A stretch of 64,000 nucleotides of DNA from Nocardioides sp. CER19 (GCF_029846275.1 NZ_JARVWS010000001.1:744001-808000), one strand, 5' to 3'. Shown: positions 10,007 to 19,900, counted from the stretch's first letter. The notes: generated from the letters alone by a model not told the origin. Numbers and translations are program-made.

Positions 10007-10935
10007 TCACCGCGCTCGTCTTCGGAGCGATCTGCGGACTCGGCGTCTTCTGGCTGACCCGGATCTTCGCCCGCCCCAAGCCGGGCGTGGCCACGATGCT
10101 CGCCCGCATCGACCGCGGCCAGCGCTCCATGACCACCCACACCACGACGGCGTACGAGACGAGCCGCGACGCGGGCGCGCTGGACCGCCGTGCCCGGTCG
10201 CTGTTCGGCTCGCTCGCCGACCGGCTCGAGGTGGTCGCCGCCGAGCGCGGCTGGGACCTGGGCCGCCAGCGGGCCGACCTCGCGCTCATGGGCCGCACCC
10301 GCGGCGCCCACCTGGCGTCGAAGGTGGCGACGGGCTTCGGCCTGTTCCTCCTCGGCCCGCTCGTCTGGACGGTCTTCACGGTCGCGGGCGCGCCGCTGCC
10401 GGCCGTGATGCCCGCGGCCGGAGCGCTGCTGCTCGGAGTGTTCGGGTTCTTCCTGCCTGACCTCGCGCTCGCCTCCGAGGCGAAGGCGCGGCGGCGCGAC
10501 CTGCGGCGCAGCGTCGGCATCTTCCTCGACCTGGTCGCGATGAACCTCGCCGGCGGCCGCGGCCTCCCCGAGGCGCTGCTCGCCGCGTCGAGCGTGGGTG
10601 ACCACTGGTCGATGGTGCGCATCCGGCAGGCCCTCGTGAACGCCCGCCTCTACGGCACCACGCCGTGGCACGCCCTCGGCGAGCTCGGCGACGAGCTCGA
10701 CGTCGAGGAGCTCCAGGAGCTCTCCGGCGCGCTCGTCCTCGCGGCGGACGACGGCGCCAAGATCCGCTCGTCCCTGGCAGCGCGGGCAGCGACGCTGCGC
10801 CGCCGGGAGCTGACCCAGGCCGAGGGCGAGGAGGGGGAGAAGTCGCAGTCGATGCTCGTCGCGCAGATGCTCATCAGCACCGCGTTCCTCTTCTTCCTCG
10901 GTTTCCCGGCCGTCTCGCAGCTGCTGCGGGCCTAG
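10003..10935 (+). CDS. tadC: Tad pilus inner-membrane platform protein TadC
   Basis: A 310-residue GspF-superfamily partner of TadB. It has an N-terminal membrane helix (ITALVFGAICGLGVFWL), a central helix pair (GLFLLGPLVWTVFTVAG and AAGALLLGVFGFFLPDLAL), a cytoplasmic helical bundle (LRRSVGIFLDLVAMNLAGG) and a C-terminal helix (MLISTAFLFFLGFPAVSQL). ATG overlaps the tadB stop by 4 bp, so the pair is probably made in a fixed ratio. Followed by the Flp pilin gene after 28 bp with its own good ribosome binding site. Confidence 0.88.
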   Translation: MITALVFGAICGLGVFWLTRIFARPKPGVATMLARIDRGQRSMTTHTTTAYETSRDAGALDRRARSLFGSLADRLEVVAAERGWDLGRQRADLALMGRTRGAHLASKVATGFGLFLLGPLVWTVFTVAGAPLPAVMPAAGALLLGVFGFFLPDLALASEAKARRRDLRRSVGIFLDLVAMNLAGGRGLPEALLAASSVGDHWSMVRIRQALVNARLYGTTPWHALGELGDELDVEELQELSGALVLAADDGAKIRSSLAARAATLRRRELTQAEGEEGEKSQSMLVAQMLISTAFLFFLGFPAVSQLLRA

Positions 10936-10963
10936 GACACCAGAAAGAACAGAAGGGACCGCC

Positions 10964-11194
10964 ATGATTCCGATCGCCGTCATGCTCCTGCAGGACGCCT
11001 ACTTCCGCGCCCAGCGTCTGCGCCGTGCCGAACGCGGAGAGCGGGGTGCGTCGGTGCTCGAGTGGGCGCTCATCGCCGCCGTCGTCGTGGTGGCCGCGTC
11101 GATCATCGGCGCCGTGATCATCAACATCGTCACGAAGAAGAGCACCGAGCTGGACAACTGTGCCAACCAGGTCGGCGGCACGGCCTGCAAGTAG
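10964..11194 (+). CDS. flp: Flp-type pilin (type IVb prepilin)
   Basis: This 76-residue prepilin has a 27-residue charged leader ending GERG, then the mature N terminus ASVLEWALIAAVVVVAAS. The processing site G|ASVLEW places Glu at +5 followed by an aromatic (Trp instead of the usual Tyr), matching the class IVb GxxxxEY rule. The hydrophobic stretch is the assembly helix, and a short polar tail with two Cys follows. A separate ribosome binding site (AGAAGGGA, about 10951-10958) suits a highly produced subunit. A dedicated prepilin peptidase (TadV) was not found in the window and must be encoded elsewhere. Confidence 0.88.
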   Translation: MIPIAVMLLQDAYFRAQRLRRAERGERGASVLEWALIAAVVVVAASIIGAVIINIVTKKSTELDNCANQVGGTACK

Positions 11195-11198
11195 ACCC

Positions 11199-11621
11199 AT
11201 GGCACGGATCGGTCGGCGCACCCGGCATCTCGAGCGCGGAGCGTCCGCGCTCGAGATGGCCTTCATCGCGCCCGGACTGATCCTGCTCATCTTCTTCTCC
11301 ATCCAGGCCGCGCTCTTCTTCTACGGGCGCAACGTGGCCATCCAGGCCGCGCGCGAGGGCGTCTCGCAGATGCGGGTGGCGCCCGACGCCGCGACCTACG
11401 AGGCCATGCGGGCCGGCGTTGTCGACAACACCGAGCGGTTCGCCGGCACCGTGGGGCGCGAGACGCTCATCGACGCGGTCGCCACGCCGACCTACGACGG
11501 GGCGGCGGGTCGTGTCTCGATGACGGTGAGCGGCCGGGTGATCAGCCTGGTGCCGGGGCTCCACCTCACCGTGACGCAGCGGGCCGAGGGACCGGTCGAG
11601 CGGTTCGAGGCCGACCGGTGA
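11199..11621 (+). CDS. TadE-like pseudopilin
   Basis: A 140-residue protein with a short basic leader and the TadE-type segment ERGASALEMAFIAPGLILLIFF, including Glu after the Gly-Ala processing region. About 100 polar residues follow. TadE/F proteins are minor pilins processed by the Tad prepilin peptidase. The ATG at 11199 was chosen because it gives the short leader typical of the family. It follows flp by 4 bp and its stop overlaps the next GTG start. Confidence 0.85.
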   Translation: MARIGRRTRHLERGASALEMAFIAPGLILLIFFSIQAALFFYGRNVAIQAAREGVSQMRVAPDAATYEAMRAGVVDNTERFAGTVGRETLIDAVATPTYDGAAGRVSMTVSGRVISLVPGLHLTVTQRAEGPVERFEADR

Positions 11622-12055
11622 GGCGCCGCGACGAGCGCGGCTCGCTCGCGCTGGAGATGGTCATGATCGCCCCGGCGCTCCTGCTGCTGCTCGGTCTGAT
11701 CTACGCCTATGGCCGGGTCGGCCAGGTCAACGGCGTCATGGAGTCGGGCGCCCGTGACGCCGCCCGCAGCGCCACGCTCGCCCGCTCGATGCAGGAGGCG
11801 CGCGACCGGGCCGAGCAGGTGGTCGACGACGCGCTCCGGGCCGCCCCGCCGACCTGTCGCGACCACCCGACGGTGACGGTGTCGGGTGGCGACCCCGCCC
11901 ACCCGGACGCCTTCGTCCCCGGCGGTGTGATCCGGGTGGCGGTGTCGTGCACCTACGACATCTCCGATCTCGGCCTGCCCGGTGCGCCGGGGACGCTCAC
12001 GTCACGGTCGTCGTTCACCTCGATGCTCGACCCCCATCGAGGAGTGGACGACTGA
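11618..12055 (+). CDS. TadE-like pseudopilin
   Basis: A 145-residue second TadE/F-like minor pilin. It starts MRRRDERGSLALEMVMIAPALL, a very short leader followed by the Glu-containing hydrophobic helix and an extracytoplasmic domain with two Cys (PPTCRDH, VSCTYDI) that could form a disulfide. GTG at 11618 overlaps the previous stop (GTGA), and its own stop overlaps the following ATG (TGATG). The tight packing supports co-translation of the three pseudopilins. Confidence 0.85.
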   Translation: MRRRDERGSLALEMVMIAPALLLLLGLIYAYGRVGQVNGVMESGARDAARSATLARSMQEARDRAEQVVDDALRAAPPTCRDHPTVTVSGGDPAHPDAFVPGGVIRVAVSCTYDISDLGLPGAPGTLTSRSSFTSMLDPHRGVDD

Positions 12056-12540
12056 TGCGGCGCCGCGACGAACGGGGGTCGATCGCTCCGGCGATCCCGA
12101 TCATCGCCTTCATGCTCCTGCTTCTCGGTGGTCTCGGCATCGATGCGTCCCGCCAGCTCAACGCCCGTGGGGAGGCGGTCGCCTTCGCGGAGGAGGCCGC
12201 CCGGGCCGGTGCGCAGGCCGTCGACGTGGACGTCGACGACCTCGAGCTCGACGAGGGCCAGGCCAGGCAGCGGGTCGCCGACTACTGCGCCGCGCTCGAG
12301 TCGGAGGGTCGGGTGCGGAGCTGCCAGTGGCGCGGCCTGACCGAGGTCGGCGGCGACGACCACCGCCACCTCGTCGTCAACACCCGCGTCGAGCTCTCGA
12401 TCAACGCGACCCTGCTCGGCATGATCGGCGTCCGCGAGCTCCATGCCTCGGCGGACGCGAAGGCACGCCCCTACGAGGGCATCACCGATCCGTTCGGGAA
12501 GAACAACGGGGTGAGCGCCTCGCAAGCCCCCTCCGGCTGA
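12055..12540 (+). CDS. TadG-like pseudopilin/pilus-associated protein
   Basis: A 161-residue protein starting MRRRDERGSIAPAIPIIAFML, nearly the same leader as the preceding TadE-like protein, but with SIAPAIPI replacing the Glu-containing motif, as in TadG/Flp-related proteins. The helix ends in LGIDASRQLNARGEAVAFA, a TadG-type sequence. Last gene of the tad operon. Missing from this cluster are a prepilin peptidase and a secretin; the latter is expected to be absent in a single-membrane bacterium. Confidence 0.8.
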   Translation: MRRRDERGSIAPAIPIIAFMLLLLGGLGIDASRQLNARGEAVAFAEEAARAGAQAVDVDVDDLELDEGQARQRVADYCAALESEGRVRSCQWRGLTEVGGDDHRHLVVNTRVELSINATLLGMIGVRELHASADAKARPYEGITDPFGKNNGVSASQAPSG

Positions 12541-12551
12541 CCGGGACCGCA

Positions 12552-12577
12552 GGTTTTACCACGCGCGCGCCCGGGTA
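12552..12577 (+). promoter_or_regulatory. SigF/SigB-type promoter candidate
   Basis: GGTTT (12552-12556), 16 bp, GGGTA (12573-12577) is an exact match to the GGTTT-N15-17-GGGTA consensus known for mycobacterial SigF and related stress sigma factors. It ends 31 bp before the lipoprotein start at 12609. Confidence 0.62.
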
Positions 12578-12608
12578 GGTACGGCGGTGAACGCCACGTC
12601 CCGAGTCG

Positions 12609-13220
12609 ATGAGTGAGCCTGTGACTTCTCAGCCGTCCCGCCCCACCCGCGTCGTGCTGCTGGCCGCGCCGATCTCGGCCCTGCTCCTCCTCGCCGGCTG
12701 TGGCGGGAGCGCCGACCCGGCTCCGGCGCCTCGCCCGACGCCGACGCCGACCGAGCCGGCCACACCGACGCCGACCCCGACGGCGACCCAGGCGGCGGCG
12801 CGGCTCTCGCCGTTCGAGGACCGGGCCGAGGTCCAGGTCCTGCGACGGTGGGCCGCGGCCGCGGCCGTCGACATCACCAACGGCGACGCGGCACTGCCCC
12901 GGTCGAGCGCCTTCGTGACGAAGGGGTCGCGCCAGGAGCTGGCCGACGTCGTCGGAGGCGACGTCGGCAAGACCTATCCCGGGCCGATCCCGTTCACGCC
13001 GGTCGGCGTCCAGGCGCGGGGGAAGCAGACACGGGTGTTCGCGTGCCTCCAGGTCGCCGGCTGGGGCCTGGACAAGAAGGGTCGCCCGGCCGAGAGGCGT
13101 GAGGTCGACGGCGTCAGGTTCGAGCTCACGCGCTCCCACGGTCGCTGGCTGGTCGACCACCTCTACTCCAGCGACTCCACCAGGTGCAAGGGCGTCACCG
13201 TCACAGGAGTGAAGTCATGA
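12609..13220 (+). CDS. Secreted lipoprotein, hypothetical
   Basis: A 203-residue predicted lipoprotein with a basic N terminus, a hydrophobic stretch and the lipobox LLLLAGC (Cys31). A Pro/Thr-rich spacer follows (PAPRPTPTPTEPATPTPT) and then a globular domain of about 140 residues. That part (RAEVQVLRRWAAAAAVDITNG to HGRWLVDHLYSSD) resembles extracytoplasmic solute-binding-like or NTF2-like folds only in general character; no family is recognised. ATG 12609 is used; GTG 12621 is possible and would also keep the signal. It overlaps the next gene by 4 bp, so the two products are likely co-produced surface proteins linked to the pilus/secretion region. Confidence 0.8.
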   Translation: MSEPVTSQPSRPTRVVLLAAPISALLLLAGCGGSADPAPAPRPTPTPTEPATPTPTPTATQAAARLSPFEDRAEVQVLRRWAAAAAVDITNGDAALPRSSAFVTKGSRQELADVVGGDVGKTYPGPIPFTPVGVQARGKQTRVFACLQVAGWGLDKKGRPAERREVDGVRFELTRSHGRWLVDHLYSSDSTRCKGVTVTGVKS

Positions 13221-14203
13221 ACCGCAGACTCACCGCAGTCGCGGCCGCGGCGGCCGCCCTCGTCCTCCTCTCGTCACCGGCGGCCGTCGCCAAGCTCACC
13301 CCCACGAACCCACCACCCCCCGGCGGCGGCACCGTGACGCCGCCGCCGGCCGGCGACGGAACGCTGCCGACGGGCGGCAGCACCGACGACGGCGGCTCGG
13401 GAGGCGGCGACGGCGACGTCGGCGGCTGCCACGCGGTCGCCTCGCCGTCGTTCCTCGGCCTCGCCTGCGGTGGAGCGGCCGTCGACCGCGAGAAGTGGCT
13501 CGAGAAAGTGCTCGACGGTGAGAAGCCGCCGCACTGCTGGGACCGCGCGATGACCGACGACGAGCGCCGGCGGATGCACGTGAAGAACGACGTGCCGACG
13601 GGCGCGGTCTGGTACTGGGAGACCTGCCAGGAGGGCATCCACGACGACTACACGATCGATCCGGGCGGGCCCCGGCTCACCGTCACCCCGCGGGCACACT
13701 TCCCCGGCGACACCTGGCAGACCCCGACCGACAACCAGCAGAAGGTCGTCGACTGGCTCGACAACAACGCGGGTGTGCCGACTCCCATCGCCGGCGTCTC
13801 GCCGTCCTCGCACCCCCGGGTGGGCCAGTGGGTCTCGTTCTTCGACGGCAGCGACGACGAGATGACGGTGGCGGCCGGAACCGTGGAGCTGCGCGCCCAC
13901 GTCACGGGCCTGACCGTCGAGCCGCTCGCCAAGGGCGCCGGCCACACGCTGACCTGCGCCGGCTCGGGTCACGTCGCGACGGCGGGGGAGAAGCCGCCGG
14001 CCGGCGGTGGCGACTGCTGGTTCTCCTACGCGCACAGCTCGGCCGCCCAGCCGGACGGCATCTACTCCGTGCGGATCACCGCCGACTGGCAGGTCGATGC
14101 CTACGTCGACGGGCAGCCCTTCCGGGTGCCGTTCGCGACGTTCAGCAAGTCAGGGATCACCGGCGTGCCGGTCACCGAGATCCAGACGGTGGTCGTGCCC
14201 TGA
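13217..14203 (+). CDS. Secreted hypothetical protein with Pro/Gly-rich linker
   Basis: A 328-residue exported protein. A signal peptide (MNRRLTAVAAAAAALVLLSS, cleavage probably after AVA) is followed by a low-complexity linker rich in Pro, Gly, Thr and Asp (residues about 28-75). A 250-residue domain contains six or more Cys (GGCHAV, LACGG, HCWDR, ETCQEG, LTCAGSG, GDCWFS), suggesting disulfides. No family recognised. The ATG overlaps the lipoprotein stop (ATGA). Proteins of this kind often sit beside Tad loci in actinobacteria and may be surface partners of the pilus; that is inference from position. Confidence 0.78.
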   Translation: MNRRLTAVAAAAAALVLLSSPAAVAKLTPTNPPPPGGGTVTPPPAGDGTLPTGGSTDDGGSGGGDGDVGGCHAVASPSFLGLACGGAAVDREKWLEKVLDGEKPPHCWDRAMTDDERRRMHVKNDVPTGAVWYWETCQEGIHDDYTIDPGGPRLTVTPRAHFPGDTWQTPTDNQQKVVDWLDNNAGVPTPIAGVSPSSHPRVGQWVSFFDGSDDEMTVAAGTVELRAHVTGLTVEPLAKGAGHTLTCAGSGHVATAGEKPPAGGGDCWFSYAHSSAAQPDGIYSVRITADWQVDAYVDGQPFRVPFATFSKSGITGVPVTEIQTVVVP

Positions 14204-14221
14204 GCCCGACGACGCCGCGCC

Positions 14222-14247
14222 GGTTTGGCCCGTGAGCCGGCGGGGTA
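14222..14247 (+). promoter_or_regulatory. SigF/SigB-type promoter candidate
   Basis: GGTTT (14222-14226), 16 bp, GGGTA (14243-14247), again an exact GGTTT-N16-GGGTA match. It lies 52 bp upstream of the LysM-BTAD gene and immediately after the preceding stop, so it probably starts the transcript for 14300-21579. Confidence 0.62.
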
Positions 14248-14299
14248 GGACCGCGATGAGCGCCATCGTCACGGCCATCTCGGCGCCGAGGGAGAACCG

Positions 14300-16984
14300 A
14301 TGACCACGACCACCACTCCGCCCGCCCCGCACCGAGGTGCGCCGCTCCTCCCCGGCTCGGACGGGCCGCAGGAGAAGCGCGTGCTGAAGGGGGTCGCCGC
14401 GCTCGTCGGGTCGCTCCTGCTCCTCCTCGGCGTCCCGGCGGCGCTGGTGCTGCTGGTCGGCAACCCGCTGCCGACCTCAGCGCCGTCGCGCGACTGGCTC
14501 ACGGCACAGGTCGACGCCGAGCTGATCATCAAGGTGATCGCCGTCCTGGTCTGGGTCGTCTGGGTGCACTTCGTGGTCTGCTTCCTGACGGAGTGGCGGG
14601 CCGTCCGTGCCGGGCGGATGCCCGGGCGGGTGGTCATGGGCGGTGGGTCGCAGGTCTTGGCCCGCCAGCTCGTGGCCGCGATCCTGCTGCTCGCCGGCGG
14701 CGCGAGCGTCGCGCAGGGCGTCTCCGGCGCGCTCGCGAGCTCGTCGCCCGAGCCGGTCCGGCAGCCGCCCGTGACCCAGGTCGTCCAGGGCGCCCAAGCG
14801 CGGCCGCAGGCCGACCACCAGGCGGGCCGGCACGGGCACGCCACCAAGGTCATCACCGTCCAGCCGCCCGAGGGCCGCCACCACGACACCCTGTGGGGCA
14901 TCTCCGAGCGCACCCTGGGGGACCCGTTCCGCTGGCGGGAGGTCTACGAGCTCAACAAGGACCGGCCGCAGCCCGACGGCGGCCGGCTCACCGACGCCGA
15001 CCTCATCCGGCCGGGCTGGCAGGTCCTGCTGCCGGGCGACGCCCAGGGCCCCGGCGTCCGCGTCCTCGACGCGGCGCCCGCCTCCCCCGGCTCAGCGACC
15101 GTTGGCGCCTCGTCGACCGCCGCGGCCCGGACGGCTGACAGCTCGCCGATCGCCACGACCGGTGGCGGCGCGTCGACCGACGGCGAGCAGGCGGTGGAGG
15201 ACTCGGCGCTCGACGGCGACCTCGCCCAGCTCGTCGCCGGCGGCGGCCTCGTGCTCGCCGGCATCGTCACCGCCCTGGCCGCCAAGCGCGGTCCCTACGG
15301 CACCCCGACCGACGCCGAGGGCGCGCTCCGGCTCGCCGCCAACCCCGGTCGCGCCGACCTGGTCGACCGCGCGCTCCGCGTCCTCGCCGAGAGCCGGGTC
15401 GGACAGGGACAGCCGCTGCCCGACCTCGCCGTCGTCTACGTCGACGACGACCAGGTCGTCGCCCACCCCGTCGGTCGGCCCGAGGCGCCCGCGCAGCCGT
15501 GGCGGCCCTCCGAGGACGGCGGCTCCTGGACGGTTCGTGCCGAGGACCTGCGCGGCGTGCGGGCGACCGCCGCGGCGCCGTACCCGGCGCTCGTCAACGT
15601 CGCGACGTCGCACGGCTTCGACCTGCTCGTCGACCTCGAGTACGCCTCCGGGCTGGTCTCCGTCGGTGGCGACGACGCCATCGCCCGAGAGGTCGTGACG
15701 TCGCTCGCGGTCGACCTCGCGACGCACGCCTGGTCCGACAGCGTCGCCGTCACGATGGTCGGCTTCGGCAACGACCTCTCCGACCTGGCCCCGACCCGTA
15801 TCTCGTCGGCGACCAGCCTCGACGAGGCGCTGGCGAGCATCGAGCAGGCCCTCGACCGCGCCGGTCACCTGCTGTCCTCGCTCGGCGTCGACGGGGTCCT
15901 CAGCGGCCGCAGCCGGGCCCGGTTCGCCGAGCTCGCGCCCCAGGTGCTCGTGCTCTCTGCTCCGCCGACGGCCGAGGAGGCGCAGCGGATCCGCGCGCTC
16001 GTCACCGGCGGTCGGACCGCGTTCGCCGCCGTCTGCGTCGGCGACGCCGTGGGCGCCCGCTGGCGCTTCGCCGTCGACGCGACCGGGCGGATCGACCTCG
16101 GGGTGCTCGGTGCGAGCGGCGAGGCCCGCCGCTACACGCACACCGCCCAGGAGGCGGTCCGCCGGCTCCTGGCCCGCACGACCGAGGAGGCGGCCGACCG
16201 GACCCGCGAGATCGCCGAGGCCCCGGCGCGCCTGGTCCCGGCCGGCGGGGCGCGAGGGGCCGCGAGTCCCGGCGCCGCCGTCACCGTCCGGCTCCTCGGC
16301 CCGGTCGCCGTCGCCGCGCCCGGCCCGGTCGAGGACGCCCGCGCCGCGGTGCTCACGGAGCTCGTCGCCATGGCCGCCCTGCACCCGCAGGGCCTCCACC
16401 CGGCGGCCCTCAGCGCCGGTCTCTGGCCCCGCGGGGTCACCGAGGACGTCGTTGCGCGCACCGTGCACGACGCCCAGCGGTGGCTCGGCGTCGACGTCGC
16501 CGGCAACCCACGGCTGCGGCAGGGCGACGACGGGCTCTACCACCTCGCCGACGACGTCTACGTCGACTGGGCGGACCTGCAGTCGTGCGCCGTCGCCACG
16601 GACGGCGGTGAGGTCGCGTCGCTCACCCGGGGCCTGTCGCTCGGCACCGGGGAGGCGTTCTCGGGCACGCCGGCCGGCCGCTACGGCTGGCTCGCCTTCC
16701 ACCGGTGCGCGCGTGACGCCCGGGCGCTCGTCGCCAGCATGGCCGGTCGCGCCGCCGAGCTGCTCGTCGCCGGAGGCGACCGGACCGGCGCCGCGAGCGC
16801 CCTGCGCCGCGGCCTGGTCCTCGTGCCGACCGCCGAGAGCCTGTGGCGTGAGCTGCTGCGCCTGCACGGCGGTGACGACCCGACGGTGCAGTCCCTCGTC
16901 GGCGAGATGCACGCGACCCTCCCCGACCACCGGTTCGAGGCGGAGACCGAGGCGCTCGTCGCGCACCTGGCACCCGGCGCCTAG
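14300..16984 (+). CDS. Transmembrane LysM-BTAD protein (putative cell-wall-sensing regulator)
   Basis: An 894-residue protein. Hydrophobic segments lie at about 32-54, 75-97 and 118-139. A LysM domain follows at about 190-250 (DTLWGISERTLGDPFRWREV, then LIRPGWQVLLPGD), and a fourth membrane segment at about 306-328 (LVAGGGLVLAGIVTALAA). A cytoplasmic region then ends in a winged-helix-like part (VTVRLLGPVAVAAP onward, about 660-750) and a BTAD/TPR-like bundle (about 755-894), as in SARP regulators. Positively charged residues flank the segments so that the LysM part faces the wall and the BTAD part faces the cytoplasm. LysM binds peptidoglycan in known families. Ribosome binding site GGGAGAA precedes the ATG; the ATPase gene follows after 11 bp. 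Whether the output domain binds DNA is unknown. Confidence 0.85.
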   Translation: MTTTTTPPAPHRGAPLLPGSDGPQEKRVLKGVAALVGSLLLLLGVPAALVLLVGNPLPTSAPSRDWLTAQVDAELIIKVIAVLVWVVWVHFVVCFLTEWRAVRAGRMPGRVVMGGGSQVLARQLVAAILLLAGGASVAQGVSGALASSSPEPVRQPPVTQVVQGAQARPQADHQAGRHGHATKVITVQPPEGRHHDTLWGISERTLGDPFRWREVYELNKDRPQPDGGRLTDADLIRPGWQVLLPGDAQGPGVRVLDAAPASPGSATVGASSTAAARTADSSPIATTGGGASTDGEQAVEDSALDGDLAQLVAGGGLVLAGIVTALAAKRGPYGTPTDAEGALRLAANPGRADLVDRALRVLAESRVGQGQPLPDLAVVYVDDDQVVAHPVGRPEAPAQPWRPSEDGGSWTVRAEDLRGVRATAAAPYPALVNVATSHGFDLLVDLEYASGLVSVGGDDAIAREVVTSLAVDLATHAWSDSVAVTMVGFGNDLSDLAPTRISSATSLDEALASIEQALDRAGHLLSSLGVDGVLSGRSRARFAELAPQVLVLSAPPTAEEAQRIRALVTGGRTAFAAVCVGDAVGARWRFAVDATGRIDLGVLGASGEARRYTHTAQEAVRRLLARTTEEAADRTREIAEAPARLVPAGGARGAASPGAAVTVRLLGPVAVAAPGPVEDARAAVLTELVAMAALHPQGLHPAALSAGLWPRGVTEDVVARTVHDAQRWLGVDVAGNPRLRQGDDGLYHLADDVYVDWADLQSCAVATDGGEVASLTRGLSLGTGEAFSGTPAGRYGWLAFHRCARDARALVASMAGRAAELLVAGGDRTGAASALRRGLVLVPTAESLWRELLRLHGGDDPTVQSLVGEMHATLPDHRFEAETEALVAHLAPGA

Positions 16985-16995
16985 CGAGACGACGG

Positions 16996-19900
16996 ATGCG
17001 TCTGCTGATCACCGCCGTCGCCGGCGGCCGACCCGTCGACCTCGCGGTCGAGGCCGAGGACGACGCGCGCGTCGCCGACCTCGCCACGGTGATCGGCCGC
17101 GCGCTCGGTGATGCCCTCGTGCCCGCACCAGCCGGCGGTCCGCCGACGCTGCGGGTGGTCGGCAGCACCCCCGTGGATGCGCCCGCGCCGCCGCTCTACC
17201 TCGGCGCCCGCCTGCTCGACCCGGCCGAGCCGCTCGCGTCGAGCGCCGTGCGGCACGGCTCCGTCCTCGGCGTCGGTGAGCGGCTACCGGCCGGGCTGGT
17301 CGAGCCCGGCGGCCTGGTCGAGGTGAGGATCACCAGCGGTCCCGGAGCCGGTGGCGTCACTCGGCTCGACGCGGGCGAGTACGCCGTCGGCACCACTCCC
17401 GACTGCGACATACGCGTGGCGGGCGAGGGGCTGCCCGGCGTCGTCCTGCGGCTGCGGGTGCGCACTGACGGGGTCGTCGCGGTCGAGCCGGTGCCGGAGG
17501 TCGTCGGCCGCACGCGCGAGGTGCCACGACGCAGCCGACCACTTCCGGGCCCGATCGTCCTCGGCACGCGCGAGATGGTGCGACCGCGCAAGCCGAAGCC
17601 GGGGGTCCCGCTCCCGGACGGCACCGTGACGACCGACCCCGCCGACGACGTACCGCTCGTCCACCTGGACCGGGCGCCGCTGGACGCGGCGGCCGCGTGG
17701 GAGCCCGGTCAGGTGCTCGGCGCGGGTCCCGCGCTACTGGAGCTGCACCCGGTCACCCCGCCCGACGCGTCGCTCTCGCCCAACCCGGCCGGCGAGAACC
17801 TCGACTTCAACCGGCCGCCGCGCATCCTGCCGCCGGTGCGTACGACCGCCTTCACGCTGCCCGGCGAGCCGACTCGTCCCGAGAAGCTGCCCCTGCCGCT
17901 GGCGCTCATGCTGCTGCCGGTGCTCACCGGCCTCGCCATGTGGTGGTTCACCCGCAGCCCGCTCTCGCTGATCATCTGCGCCCTCTCGCCGCTGATGGCG
18001 CTGAGCCAGTTCACCAGCGGGCGTCGGCAGGCCAAGCAGCGCTACGCCGCCGAGCTGGACACCTATCTGGCCCGCACGGCGCGGATCCAGCAGGACGCCT
18101 TCGACGCCCTGGTCGAGGAGCGGGCGGCGCGGCGACGCGACCACGTCGACGCGAGCGAGACGCTGCTGACCGCCGTCGGACCGCGGATGCGGCTGTGGGA
18201 GCGGCGCCAGGCCGACCCGGACTTCCTGCTCGCCCGCGTCGGGACGGCCGACCAGTCCTCCGAGGTCAGCATGCGCGACCCGGCGCGCGAGGAGCACGAG
18301 GGCGACCTGGTCTGGACCGCCCCTGACGTACCCGTCGTGGTGCCGCTCGCGGAGGCAGGCGTCACCGGCGTCGCCGGCCCGGAGCCGGCCCGGCTCGGGC
18401 TGGCCCGCTTCATGCTCGGGCAGCTGGCGGTGCTGCACTCACCGGCCGATCTCGACATGGTCCTGCTGACGGACACCGCGGCGTCGCCCGCGTGGAGCTG
18501 GGTCCGCTGGCTGCCGCACATGCGCGCCGACCTCGGCGACTCCGAGCTGGCCCACGTCGGCGTCGACGACGAGTCGGTGTCGCTGCGCATCGCCGAGCTG
18601 CTCCGGATGCTCGACGAGCGGACCGCTGCCGCCAGCGACCGCAGCTCCCTGTCGGCGGGGCGCGGCGCCACGCCCGCCCAGCCCGTGCTCGTCGTCCTCG
18701 ACGGCGCCCGCCGGCTGCGCCTGCTGCCCGGTGTCCCGCAGCTCCTCCAGGAGGGGCCGGCGGTACGGATGTACTTCCTCTGCCTCGACGCCGACGAGCG
18801 GCTGCTCCCCGAGGAGTGCCAGGTCGTGGTCGACGTCGCGCCCGACGTCGCGACCGTACGACGGACCGGCCACCCGACCGTCGAGGGAGTGCGCCCGGAC
18901 CTGGTGAGCACCGCCTGGGCGGAGCTGGTCGCGCGGAGCCTGGCGCCGGTCCGCGACGTCAGCGCCGTCGCCGATGGCGGCACACTCCCCTCCTCCTCGC
19001 GGCTGCTCGACGTCATCCGGCTCGACCCGCCCTCCGAGGCGGCGGTGCTGGATCGCTGGCGGTCGGTCGGCCGGACCACCAAGGCCGTCATCGGCGAGGG
19101 CGGCGACGGCGCGTTCACCATCGACATCCGCCACGACGGCCCCCACGGCCTGGTCGCCGGCACCACCGGCTCCGGAAAGTCGGAGCTGCTCCAGACGATC
19201 ATCGCGTCGCTCGCGGCCGGCAACCGGCCGGACGAGATGAACTTCGTGCTCGTCGACTACAAGGGCGGCGCGGCCTTCAAGGACTGCAACCACCTGCCGC
19301 ACACCGTCGGCATGGTCACCGACCTCGACGGCCACCTCACGACCCGCGCCCTCGAGAGCCTCGGCGCCGAGCTGCGTCGTCGTGAGCACCAGCTGGCCGG
19401 GGCGGGCGCGAAGGACATCGAGGACTACCTGGCGGCGAAGGGCCCCGACGACGACCCGATGCCGCGACTGCTCATCGTGATCGACGAGTTCGCCGCGCTG
19501 GTCACCGAGCTCCCTGACTTCGTCACCGGCCTCGTCGACATCGCCCGCCGCGGCCGCTCGCTCGGTGTCCACCTCATCCTCGCGACCCAGCGGCCGGCCG
19601 GGGTGGTGAGCGCGGAGATCAAGTCCAACACCAACCTGCGCATCGCGCTGCGGGTCACCGACGCCGGCGACTCGACCGACGTCATCGAGGCGCCCGACGC
19701 CGCGCACATCGCCAAGTCGACGCCCGGCCGCGGCTACGCGCGGCTCGGCCACTCGAACCTCGTCCCGTTCCAGTCGTCGCGGGTCGGCGGCCGGCCGCGC
19801 GGCGCCGATGCGGGGGCCGACGTCCGCCTGCGGCCGGTCACCTTCACCACGCTCGGCACTCCCGAGCGCGAGCAGGTCGGGGCGGAGCAGGACGTCAGCG

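Noticed and set aside
15092..16966. A 624-residue minus-strand frame opposite the LysM-BTAD gene
   Set aside because: Antisense shadow; low-complexity Arg/Gly/Val composition and no ribosome binding site.
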